Origin: Allorhizobium borbori
GTDB taxonomy: Bacteria > Pseudomonadota > Alphaproteobacteria > Rhizobiales > Rhizobiaceae
Length of the DNA stretch: 64,000 nucleotides
Direction of reading: 5' to 3'
Assembly (NCBI RefSeq): GCF_014196535.1
Contig: NZ_JACIDU010000004.1
Coordinates: forward strand, 240,157 to 304,156
The notes below the pieces were generated by a model. It searched no databases. It was given only the letters and a program-made list of their open reading frames with translations, and was not told the DNA's origin. The translations under genes and the position numbers were made by a program. Of this stretch, positions 57,365-64,000 are shown one piece after another (the stretch's first letter is position 1; each line of letters starts with the position of its first letter).

Positions 57365-57486
57365 TCCTTTCCCTGTTCAACGCCTGTGAGCGTTGCCTGT
57401 CTGGATAAGGACAAGGGCGCTCCTCCGGGCGCTTCGCATGACAGCCGTCACGATTGGATGGTGCGGCAATTGGAAGGTAAAGCGAC

Positions 57487-58497
57487 ATGATTCAGAAAAA
57501 CTGGCAGGAACTCATCAAGCCGAGCAAGGTGGAATTCACCTCTTCGGGCCGTACCAAGGCAACGCTCGTTGCTGAGCCGCTTGAACGCGGCTTCGGTCTG
57601 ACGCTCGGCAACGCGCTGCGTCGCGTTCTGCTGTCCTCCCTGCGCGGTGCGGCTGTGACCGCCGTGCAGATCGACGGCGTACTGCATGAATTCTCCTCCA
57701 TCCCCGGCGTTCGCGAGGATGTGACGGATATCGTGCTCAACATCAAGGAAATCGCCATCAAGATGGATGGCGATGATCCGAAGCGCATGGTCGTTCGCAA
57801 GCAGGGCCCCGGCCCGGTCTATGCGGGTGACATCCAGACGGTTGGCGACATCGAAATCCTCAACCCGAACCATGTGATCTGCACGCTCGACGAGGGCGCC
57901 GAGATCCGCATGGAATTCACGGTCAATAACGGCAAGGGTTATGTCCCGGCAGAGCGTAATCGCGCCGAAGACGCCCCCATCGGTCTGATCCCGGTCGATA
58001 GCCTTTATTCGCCGATCAAGAAGGTGTCCTACAAGGTGGAAAACACCCGCGAAGGACAGGTTCTTGACTATGACAAGCTGACGATGACCATCGAGACCGA
58101 TGGTTCCGTCACGGGTGAAGATGCCGTCGCTTTCGCAGCGCGCATCCTTCAGGACCAGCTCTCCGTGTTCGTCAACTTCGACGAGCCGCAGAAGGAAGCC
58201 GAAGAGGAAGCTGTTACCGAACTGGCGTTCAACCCCGCGCTTCTCAAGAAGGTGGACGAACTGGAACTTTCGGTCCGTTCGGCCAACTGCCTCAAGAACG
58301 ACAACATCGTCTATATCGGCGACCTCATTCAGAAGACCGAAGCAGAAATGCTCCGCACTCCGAATTTCGGCCGCAAGTCGCTCAACGAAATCAAGGAAGT
58401 TCTCGCTTCCATGGGCCTGCACCTCGGCATGGAAGTGCCCGCATGGCCGCCTGAGAACATCGAAGATCTCGCGAAGCGCTACGAAGACCAGTATTAA
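57487..58497 (+). CDS. rpoA: RNA polymerase alpha subunit
   Basis: A 336-residue alpha subunit. The N-terminal assembly domain carries [34 protein letters not shown]; a linker near 235-250 leads to the C-terminal domain ([48 protein letters not shown]), which binds UP elements and activators. Gap to rplQ 45 bases. Confidence 0.98.
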   Translation: MIQKNWQELIKPSKVEFTSSGRTKATLVAEPLERGFGLTLGNALRRVLLSSLRGAAVTAVQIDGVLHEFSSIPGVREDVTDIVLNIKEIAIKMDGDDPKRMVVRKQGPGPVYAGDIQTVGDIEILNPNHVICTLDEGAEIRMEFTVNNGKGYVPAERNRAEDAPIGLIPVDSLYSPIKKVSYKVENTREGQVLDYDKLTMTIETDGSVTGEDAVAFAARILQDQLSVFVNFDEPQKEAEEEAVTELAFNPALLKKVDELELSVRSANCLKNDNIVYIGDLIQKTEAEMLRTPNFGRKSLNEIKEVLASMGLHLGMEVPAWPPENIEDLAKRYEDQY

Positions 58498-58542
58498 CCG
58501 TTAAAGACGCAGGGAAGCCTGCACTCATAAGGAGCCAAGCTC

Positions 58543-58968
58543 ATGCGCCACCAGAATTCCGGCCGTAAGCTCAACCGTACCGCCAGCCACCGTAAGGCGA
58601 TGTTCGCCAACATGGCTGCCTCGCTCATCACCCATGAGCAGATCGTGACCACCCTGCCGAAGGCGAAGGATCTGCGTCCGATCGTCGAAAAGCTCGTGAC
58701 CCTCGGCAAGCGCGGCGACCTGCACGCTCGTCGTCAGGCCATCGCGCAGATCAAGGACGAAGCTGCCGTTCGCAAGCTGTTCGACGCGATCGCAACCCGT
58801 TACGCCACCCGCAACGGCGGCTACCTTCGCATCATGAAGGCTGGTTTCCGTCATGGCGATAACGCTGCCGTCGCCGTCATCGAGTTCGTTGAACGCGACG
58901 TCAACGCCAAGGGCGCCGCCGACAAGGCTCGCGTCGCTGCGGAAGCCGAAGCTGCCGAAGCTGCCTGA
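58543..58968 (+). CDS. rplQ: 50S ribosomal protein L17
   Basis: A 141-residue L17. [29 protein letters not shown] is the family start; the last 20 residues are Ala-rich. It ends the alpha set, followed at once by a strong terminator. Confidence 0.98.
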   Translation: MRHQNSGRKLNRTASHRKAMFANMAASLITHEQIVTTLPKAKDLRPIVEKLVTLGKRGDLHARRQAIAQIKDEAAVRKLFDAIATRYATRNGGYLRIMKAGFRHGDNAAVAVIEFVERDVNAKGAADKARVAAEAEAAEAA

Positions 58969-58990
58969 TCGCAGTACGGATCGATTTTGG

Positions 58991-59024
58991 AAAAGGCCGG
59001 AAGGGTTCTCCTTCCGGCCTTTTT
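58991..59024 (+). terminator. Intrinsic terminator after rplQ
   Basis: AAAAGGCCGGAAGG (58991-59004) pairs with CCTTCCGGCCTTTT (59010-59023), loop GTTCT, followed by T. It ends the alpha operon. Confidence 0.9.
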
Positions 59025-59146
59025 GCGTTTTGCCGGTTCTGACGAAAGTCCGTAAGGTCGGTATGCCATTCCGTTATTGTGCCAGTTTGTGTTCTCTAAA
59101 CATGAACAGTGTGGTCGTCTCTTTTGTCGATTCAAGCGATTTAAAC

Positions 59147-59187
59147 TTGACCTAGGTCAAAGGCGACCCGGTCACCGGGCGTATGGT
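59147..59187 (+). promoter_or_regulatory. FNR/FixK-type box and promoter of the DoxX gene
   Basis: TTGACCTAGGTCAA (59147-59160) is a perfect 14-bp palindrome fitting TTGA-N6-TCAA. TATGGT (59182-59187) lies 21 bases further, the spacing expected for a class II activated promoter. The gene start is at 59224. Confidence 0.55.
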
Positions 59188-59223
59188 TTTGACATTCAAC
59201 AAGACCATAAGTGGATGAAAGTC

Positions 59224-59802
59224 ATGAGCGACAAAAATGTTTTCGACAATGCGCCTGACACATTGATCATCCCGGCGCTTTCGCCGGTTTATGAAAGGTT
59301 CGCACAGCCGCTCGCGTGGACGGTGTTCCGCATCGCGGTCGGTGCCATTCTGGTTTTGGAGGGATGGCCGAAAATTCTGGCCCCGTTGGGGCAAGTGGGC
59401 TTCGTGGAAGCCATGGGGTTTTATCCGGGTTGGCTTTGGTCGCCCATGCTCGCGATTGTGCAGTTTTTCGGTGGTATTCTTCTTGTTTTCGGGTTGCTGA
59501 CGCGTCCGGTTGCACTGGCCAATGGCGTCATGCTGGGTGTGACGCTTTATTTCCACATCAGCCACACGTTCGGTCACGTGTTTCTGACACCGGAAGGCGT
59601 CGAGGCGCTTAAGGCGGGCAGTGCCTTTTTCACGGATGCTGCCAGATTCAGGCTGGCGGATGGTGGGGCGAAATTCCTTGAACTCGTGCAGGGCAAGGCC
59701 GAATACGCTTCACTTTACTGGATGGGCGGCGCATTCCTCTACGCGGCCTTTGGCGGTGGCTACTTCTCGCTGGACCGCCTGCTGCTGAAGAAGCTGTTCT
59801 GA
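59224..59802 (+). CDS. DoxX-family inner-membrane protein
   Basis: A 192-residue protein with four or five membrane segments (about 27-47, 66-87, 92-112 and 158-176). RIAVGAILVLEGWPKILAPLGQVGFVEAMGF and the following FFGGILLVFGLLTRPVALANGVMLGV match the DoxX family (subunit-like proteins linked to respiratory quinol oxidation or oxidative stress); the exact role is unknown. ATG 59224 was chosen, with GGATGAA before it; 59215 is the alternative. It is a single gene between terminator and convergent msrQ. Confidence 0.82.
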   Translation: MSDKNVFDNAPDTLIIPALSPVYERFAQPLAWTVFRIAVGAILVLEGWPKILAPLGQVGFVEAMGFYPGWLWSPMLAIVQFFGGILLVFGLLTRPVALANGVMLGVTLYFHISHTFGHVFLTPEGVEALKAGSAFFTDAARFRLADGGAKFLELVQGKAEYASLYWMGGAFLYAAFGGGYFSLDRLLLKKLF

Positions 59803-59855
59803 AAGCCGCATCTCAGGCAATCGAAAGCGGCTGCGCGAACGGTGTGGCCGCTTTT

Positions 59856-60485
59856 TCAACGGCTCGCCTGGCGAAGACGACGGCGCGCCTCCAATAGCCG
59901 CGGCCGGACCAGGCGATAGCCGAGCAGCAGGGCCGTCACCAGCAGATAGAAGGCGGGTTCACCGGTCACCACTTTCAATGAAAGTGCATAGTGCAGTACC
60001 GCGACGATGAGGATCGGATAGACCAGCTTGTGCAGCCGGTTCCAGTCGCTGCCCAGCCTACGGATCGACCAGCGGTTGGAGGTGAACGCCAACGGAATCA
60101 GCATGACGAGGCCAGCCATTCCGAGAGTGATGTAGGGCCGCTTCACAATATCGGCAAGGATCGTTGAAAACATCAGGCCACGATCCAGCGTGAGGTAGAC
60201 GGTGAAGTGGGCAAGCACATAGTAGAAAGCGAGAAGCCCGAGTGCGCGCCGGTAGGCGATGAGGTTCACGCCGGCGAGTTCGCGCAGTGGCGTCACCGCC
60301 AGCCCGAGACAGAGGAAGCGCAGCGCCCAGAGCCCCAGCATATGTTCGAAGATGCGAACAGGATCACCGGGAATCTGGCCGGTTGCGCCCTGATAAAAGC
60401 CCCAGAGGCCCGGTATGAGCCCCATGGCGTAAAGCGCCCAGATCGTGGCCTCCCGGGTGCGCGGCGAAAGCTTGGGCAGTGGCAT
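59856..60485 (-). CDS. msrQ: MsrQ, haem-binding membrane subunit of methionine sulfoxide reductase
   Basis: A 209-residue six-helix membrane protein of the YedZ/MsrQ family. It passes electrons from the respiratory chain through haem to MsrP. Conserved histidines lie in RIFEHMLGLWALRFL, YYVLAHFTVYLTL, NRLHKLVYPILIVAVLHY. Its ATG overlaps the last base of msrP, so the two are coupled. Confidence 0.93.
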   Translation of the reverse strand: MPLPKLSPRTREATIWALYAMGLIPGLWGFYQGATGQIPGDPVRIFEHMLGLWALRFLCLGLAVTPLRELAGVNLIAYRRALGLLAFYYVLAHFTVYLTLDRGLMFSTILADIVKRPYITLGMAGLVMLIPLAFTSNRWSIRRLGSDWNRLHKLVYPILIVAVLHYALSLKVVTGEPAFYLLVTALLLGYRLVRPRLLEARRRLRQASR

Positions 60486-61429
60486 CAGTAGAACTTTCTG
60501 AGGTCCATGCCAGCATAAAGACTGGCGACTTCGTCAGCATAGCCGTTGAAGGGCAGGGTGGGGCGCTGTTCCGAGCCGCCGAAAAACGAGCCGCCGCCGA
60601 TGCGCCGTTCCGTCGCCTGGCTCCAGCGCGGATGATCGACCTCGGGGTTCACGTTGGCATAGAAGCCGTATTCATTGGCCTGCAACGTGTTCCAGCTATT
60701 CGGCGGCTGCTTGTCGGTGAGCGTGATCTTCACGATCGATTTGATGCCCTTGAAGCCGTATTTCCACGGCACGACGAGGCGGATCGGTGCACCGTTCGGG
60801 TTCTTCAGCGTTTCCCCGTAAAGGCCGACGGCAAGCAGGGTGAGGGGATGACGCGCCTCATCCAGCCTCAACCCCTCCACATAGGGCCAAGGCATCGGCT
60901 GGAAATAGCCTTTCTGCCCCGGCATTTCCTCCGGCCGCACGACAGTCTCGAAAGCGACGTATTTCGCCGAGCCGAGCGGTTCGACCTTGTCGAGCAGAGC
61001 CGCGAGCGGAAACCCGTCCCAGGGAATGACCATCGACCACGCCTCGACGCAGCGCATGCGGTAGATGCGCTCTTCCAGCGGAATGTCGGCAATCAGCTTG
61101 TCGAGATCGAAGGTCTGCGGCTTCGCCACCATGCCGCCCACCTCAAGCGTCCAGGGGCGCGGTTTGAATTTGGCGGAGTTGCTGGCCGGGTCACCCTTGT
61201 TGGTGCCGAATTCATAGAAGTTGTTATAGGAAGTGACCGTATCCTTCGGCGTCTGCGGCTCGGTCGTGCCATAGGGGCCGGGCTTGACAGTGAGCTTCTC
61301 GGCAAGGGCAGGAAGCGCGGGCAGCAGGGCGGCGCCACCCGCCGCCGCCATGAAGCTGCGCCGGTTGAGATAGGTGCCCTTCGGCGTGATTTCCGAGGAA
61401 GGGATACGCGGCGGACGATAGGCGGACAT
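60485..61429 (-). CDS. msrP: MsrP, periplasmic molybdopterin methionine sulfoxide reductase
   Basis: A 314-residue YedY/MsrP enzyme that repairs oxidised methionine in periplasmic proteins. The twin-arginine signal is [22 protein letters not shown] (Arg 23-24); the Mo-ligand Cys is Cys127 in [14 protein letters not shown]. Downstream segments [19 protein letters not shown] are typical. It lies divergent from ilvD with 275 bases between. Confidence 0.95.
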   Translation of the reverse strand: MSAYRPPRIPSSEITPKGTYLNRRSFMAAAGGAALLPALPALAEKLTVKPGPYGTTEPQTPKDTVTSYNNFYEFGTNKGDPASNSAKFKPRPWTLEVGGMVAKPQTFDLDKLIADIPLEERIYRMRCVEAWSMVIPWDGFPLAALLDKVEPLGSAKYVAFETVVRPEEMPGQKGYFQPMPWPYVEGLRLDEARHPLTLLAVGLYGETLKNPNGAPIRLVVPWKYGFKGIKSIVKITLTDKQPPNSWNTLQANEYGFYANVNPEVDHPRWSQATERRIGGGSFFGGSEQRPTLPFNGYADEVASLYAGMDLRKFY

Positions 61430-61704
61430 TTCGATCTCCCGTAGAGAAGCGGTTTCCCTTCGCTATACGTAGCGCGAAGCCGATTTGTTTCACAGGTTAT
61501 TCGCCGCCCACGATTTTGTGAACGTCTTTGCAGCCCGTGTCGGATGTGCGAGAGTTCAAATGGCCTTTGCGGGCCGTACCGGATTGGCCTGTCGTGATAG
61601 TGACACCTTGAGCCGATTGCGGTAGGAACCCTGCAAACAAAGGGTTTCACGCTGCCTCTGGAGGAGTGCAGGCGTCCAGGCCCGACACGATCGAGGAAAA
61701 CACC

Positions 61705-63540
61705 ATGCCTGTCTATCGTTCGAGAACCACCACCCACGGCCGCAACATGGCCGGTGCACGCGGCCTGTGGCGCGCGACCGGCATGAAGGATGGCGATTTT
61801 GGCAAGCCGATCATCGCTGTCGTCAATTCCTTCACCCAGTTCGTGCCGGGCCATGTGCATCTGAAGGATCTTGGTCAGCTCGTCGCCCGCGAAATCGAGG
61901 CCGCCGGCGGTGTTGCCAAGGAGTTCAACACCATCGCGGTGGATGACGGCATCGCCATGGGCCATGATGGCATGCTCTATTCGCTGCCTTCGCGCGAACT
62001 GATCGCCGACAGTGTGGAATACATGGTCAACGCGCATTGCGCCGACGCCATGGTCTGCATCTCCAACTGCGACAAGATCACCCCCGGCATGCTGATGGCG
62101 TCGTTGCGTCTCAATATTCCGTCGATCTTCGTCTCCGGCGGCCCGATGGAAGCCGGCAAGGTCGTCCTGCACGGCAAGAAGCACGCGCTCGATCTGGTCG
62201 ACGCCATGGTCGCCGCCGCCGATGACAAGGTGTCCGATGAAGACGTGAAGGCCATCGAACGCGCCGCCTGTCCGACCTGCGGTTCCTGCTCGGGCATGTT
62301 CACGGCCAATTCCATGAACTGCCTGACGGAAGCGCTCGGCCTGTCCCTGCCGGGTAACGGCTCGACGCTTGCCACTCATGCCGATCGCCGTCGCCTCTTC
62401 GTCGAGGCCGGCCATCTGGTCGTCGATCTCGCCCGCCGTTACTACGAGCAAGACGACGCTACGGTTCTGCCGCGCTCGATCGCCAACAAGGCGGCCTTCG
62501 AGAACGCCATGGCGCTCGATATTGCGATGGGTGGTTCGACCAACACGGTCCTGCATATTCTGGCCGCTGCCCATGAGGCCGGCGTCGATTTCACCATGGA
62601 TGACATCGATCACCTGTCGCGCAAGGTGCCGTGCCTCTCAAAGGTCGCGCCGGCCAAGAGCGACGTCCATATGGAAGACGTGCACCGGGCAGGCGGCATC
62701 ATGCGTATTCTGGGTGAACTGGAGCGCGGCGGTCTGCTGAACCGTGATTGCTACACCGTTCATGCCCCGACGCTGGGTGACGCTATCGACCGCTGGGACA
62801 TCACCCGCACCAATCTCGAAAGCGTTCGCACCTTCTTCAAGGCCGCACCCGGTGGCGTGCCGACGCAGGTCGCCTTCAGCCAGGAATCCCGCTGGGAGGA
62901 GCTTGATACGGACGGCGTTTCGGGCATCATCCGTTCGGTCGAAACGCCGTTCTCCAAGGATGGCGGTCTGGCCGTTCTCAAGGGCAATATTGCGCTCGAT
63001 GGCTGCATCGTTAAGACGGCAGGCGTTGATGAAAGCATCCTGAAGTTCACCGGCCCGGCCAAGGTCTATGAAAGCCAGGACGCCGCCGTGAAGGCAATCC
63101 TTTCCAACGAGGTGGTGGCCGGCGATGTCGTTGTCATCCGCTACGAGGGACCGAAGGGCGGACCTGGCATGCAGGAAATGCTCTACCCGACCAGCTATCT
63201 GAAGTCGAAGGGTCTGGGTAAGGCCTGCGCACTCATCACCGATGGTCGCTTCTCCGGCGGCACCTCCGGCCTTTCCATTGGTCATGCCTCGCCGGAAGCG
63301 GCGAATGGCGGCGCCATCGGTCTGGTGCGCGAAGGCGATATCATCGAGATCGACATTCCGAACCGGACCATCAACCTCGCGGTTTCGGCTGAAGAACTGG
63401 TGAAGCGTCGTGTCGAGCAGGATGCCTTCGGCTGGAAGCCGGCGCAGCCGCGCAAGCGTAACGTGACGCTGGCGTTGAAAGCTTATGCCGCGTTTGCATC
63501 CAGCGCCGACAAGGGTGCGGTCAGGATCCTGCCGGAGTAA
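61705..63540 (+). CDS. ilvD: Dihydroxy-acid dehydratase
   Basis: A 611-residue Fe-S dehydratase making 2-oxo acids in valine, leucine and isoleucine synthesis. The cluster cysteines lie in [12 protein letters not shown] and [18 protein letters not shown]; the third is in the N-terminal region by family pattern. [18 protein letters not shown] and [20 protein letters not shown] are signature segments. ATG 61705 follows GAGGAAAACACC; the frame opens at 61666 without a site. A weak hairpin AACCCT/AGGGTT (61627-61646) lies upstream. Confidence 0.97.
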   Translation: MPVYRSRTTTHGRNMAGARGLWRATGMKDGDFGKPIIAVVNSFTQFVPGHVHLKDLGQLVAREIEAAGGVAKEFNTIAVDDGIAMGHDGMLYSLPSRELIADSVEYMVNAHCADAMVCISNCDKITPGMLMASLRLNIPSIFVSGGPMEAGKVVLHGKKHALDLVDAMVAAADDKVSDEDVKAIERAACPTCGSCSGMFTANSMNCLTEALGLSLPGNGSTLATHADRRRLFVEAGHLVVDLARRYYEQDDATVLPRSIANKAAFENAMALDIAMGGSTNTVLHILAAAHEAGVDFTMDDIDHLSRKVPCLSKVAPAKSDVHMEDVHRAGGIMRILGELERGGLLNRDCYTVHAPTLGDAIDRWDITRTNLESVRTFFKAAPGGVPTQVAFSQESRWEELDTDGVSGIIRSVETPFSKDGGLAVLKGNIALDGCIVKTAGVDESILKFTGPAKVYESQDAAVKAILSNEVVAGDVVVIRYEGPKGGPGMQEMLYPTSYLKSKGLGKACALITDGRFSGGTSGLSIGHASPEAANGGAIGLVREGDIIEIDIPNRTINLAVSAEELVKRRVEQDAFGWKPAQPRKRNVTLALKAYAAFASSADKGAVRILPE

Positions 63541-63901
63541 TCCTCCGGTTGGGCCTCAACCTGAAGCCGTCGCGCATGTTGAGCAACAGGAGAGCGATGT
63601 TGACGGCTCCAGCCGTCAACTCCAGCGCCTGGACCGCGTAGAAGGTTGTACCGAAATCGCCGGCGAGGGCGAGTGAGCGTAAAACAAAACAGCTTGGTAC
63701 GAGGACGATGACCCCGTTGACGGCTATGATCGGCATACGTCGCTTCTTGGCGGCAATGGCGGGATTTTTCCACTTTACGCCAAGCTTCATGCCGCTCATC
63801 CCGGCCGTGATCAGCGCGGGGATGAGAATGAAAAGGCCGTAGGGGATCGCGGTTTTGACTGCGATGATGGCATCCGGACGGCCCGAAAGCTCCGAAAGCA
63901 C
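63521..63901 (-). CDS. Small membrane protein, probably truncated at its 5' end
   Basis: 126 residues from a GTG at 63901, with four hydrophobic segments (about 15-34, 56-74, 76-90 and 94-112) and a polar C terminus. No known function. Its last 20 bases overlap ilvD in the opposite direction. The GTG has no ribosome binding site, and an IS-like end begins five bases upstream, with the reading frame staying open into it. The original start has probably been displaced. Confidence 0.55.
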   Translation of the reverse strand: MLSELSGRPDAIIAVKTAIPYGLFILIPALITAGMSGMKLGVKWKNPAIAAKKRRMPIIAVNGVIVLVPSCFVLRSLALAGDFGTTFYAVQALELTAGAVNIALLLLNMRDGFRLRPNRRITPAGS

Positions 63902-63905
63902 TGTC

Positions 63906-64000
63906 TGTTGATTGCCACTGAGAACTGACCCGGCGTTTCCACCGAGAATTGACCCGCGTGTTAGGTATGTTTCGGGTCTGCGGTCGTGGTCAAGTTCCTC
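63906..64000 (+). mobile_element. End of an IS21-like insertion sequence (continues beyond the window)
   Basis: From TGTTGATTGCC at 63906 on, CCACTGAGAACTGACCCG (63915-63932) recurs as CCACCGAGAATTGACCCG (63939-63956), 16 of 18 identical with a 24-base period. Repeated blocks of this kind, ending in TGACCC, are characteristic of IS21-family ends. The transposase genes would lie beyond the window and cannot be seen. Confidence 0.5.

Overview
The window is a GC-rich chromosomal segment of an alphaproteobacterium, most likely a member of the Rhizobiaceae (Agrobacterium/Rhizobium type). This rests on protein signatures (RNase E with a large acidic insertion in its S1 domain, rhizobial-length RpoB, RpoC and SecY, MsrPQ, no rpsD between rpsK and rpoA) and on the rif-str-S10-spc-alpha gene blocks lying close together. 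Species assignment is inference; no database was searched.

1-16 kb: the tail of an accC-accB-aroQ cluster with a periplasmic DsbA-like thiol oxidoreductase (all minus strand), a class I aminotransferase, rne (RNase E) with a structured leader, a divergent cell-wall pair (AmiC-type amidase and the class A penicillin-binding protein MrcA), a secreted phytase-esterase-like protein, prfB with its programmed +1 frameshift, two envelope-type hypothetical genes and nadK.

16-24 kb: tRNA-Thr, an AT-rich stretch, a small DUF465 (YdcH-type) gene behind an FNR/FixK-type box, a glycosyltransferase plus HAD phosphatase pair resembling gluco/mannosylglycerate synthesis, rlmB, tRNA-Tyr and tRNA-Gly, a membrane adenylate/guanylate cyclase lying antisense between these tRNAs and tuf copy 1, a bactofilin-like small protein and tRNA-Trp.

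24-59 kb: the core information-processing block: secE-nusG-rplKAJL-rpoBC; then a small non-ribosomal island (di-haem cytochrome c peroxidase, diguanylate cyclase, small acidic protein); then rpsL-rpsG-fusA-tuf copy 2, the S10 set (rpsJ to rpsQ), the spc set (rplN to rplO, then secY-adk) and the alpha set (rpsM-rpsK-rpoA-rplQ). Strong hairpins sit at rplL/rpoB, tuf/rpsJ, rpsQ/rplN, rplR/rpsE and rplO/secY, suggesting internal processing or independent transcription units. The two tuf genes are direct repeats about 20.5 kb apart with one difference noticed.

59-64 kb: a DoxX-family membrane protein behind another FNR-type box, msrQ-msrP (periplasmic methionine sulfoxide repair), ilvD, and a small membrane gene that appears to be cut by the end of an IS21-like insertion sequence running off the window.

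Most of the window is ordinary core genome. I found no clear undescribed multigene system. The signals best worth following are three FNR/FixK-like boxes at matching distances from unrelated genes (DUF465, cytochrome c peroxidase, DoxX), the rne leader in which the ribosome binding site is paired, the antisense cyclase inside the tRNA-tuf region, and the terminator that separates secY-adk from the ribosomal spc genes.
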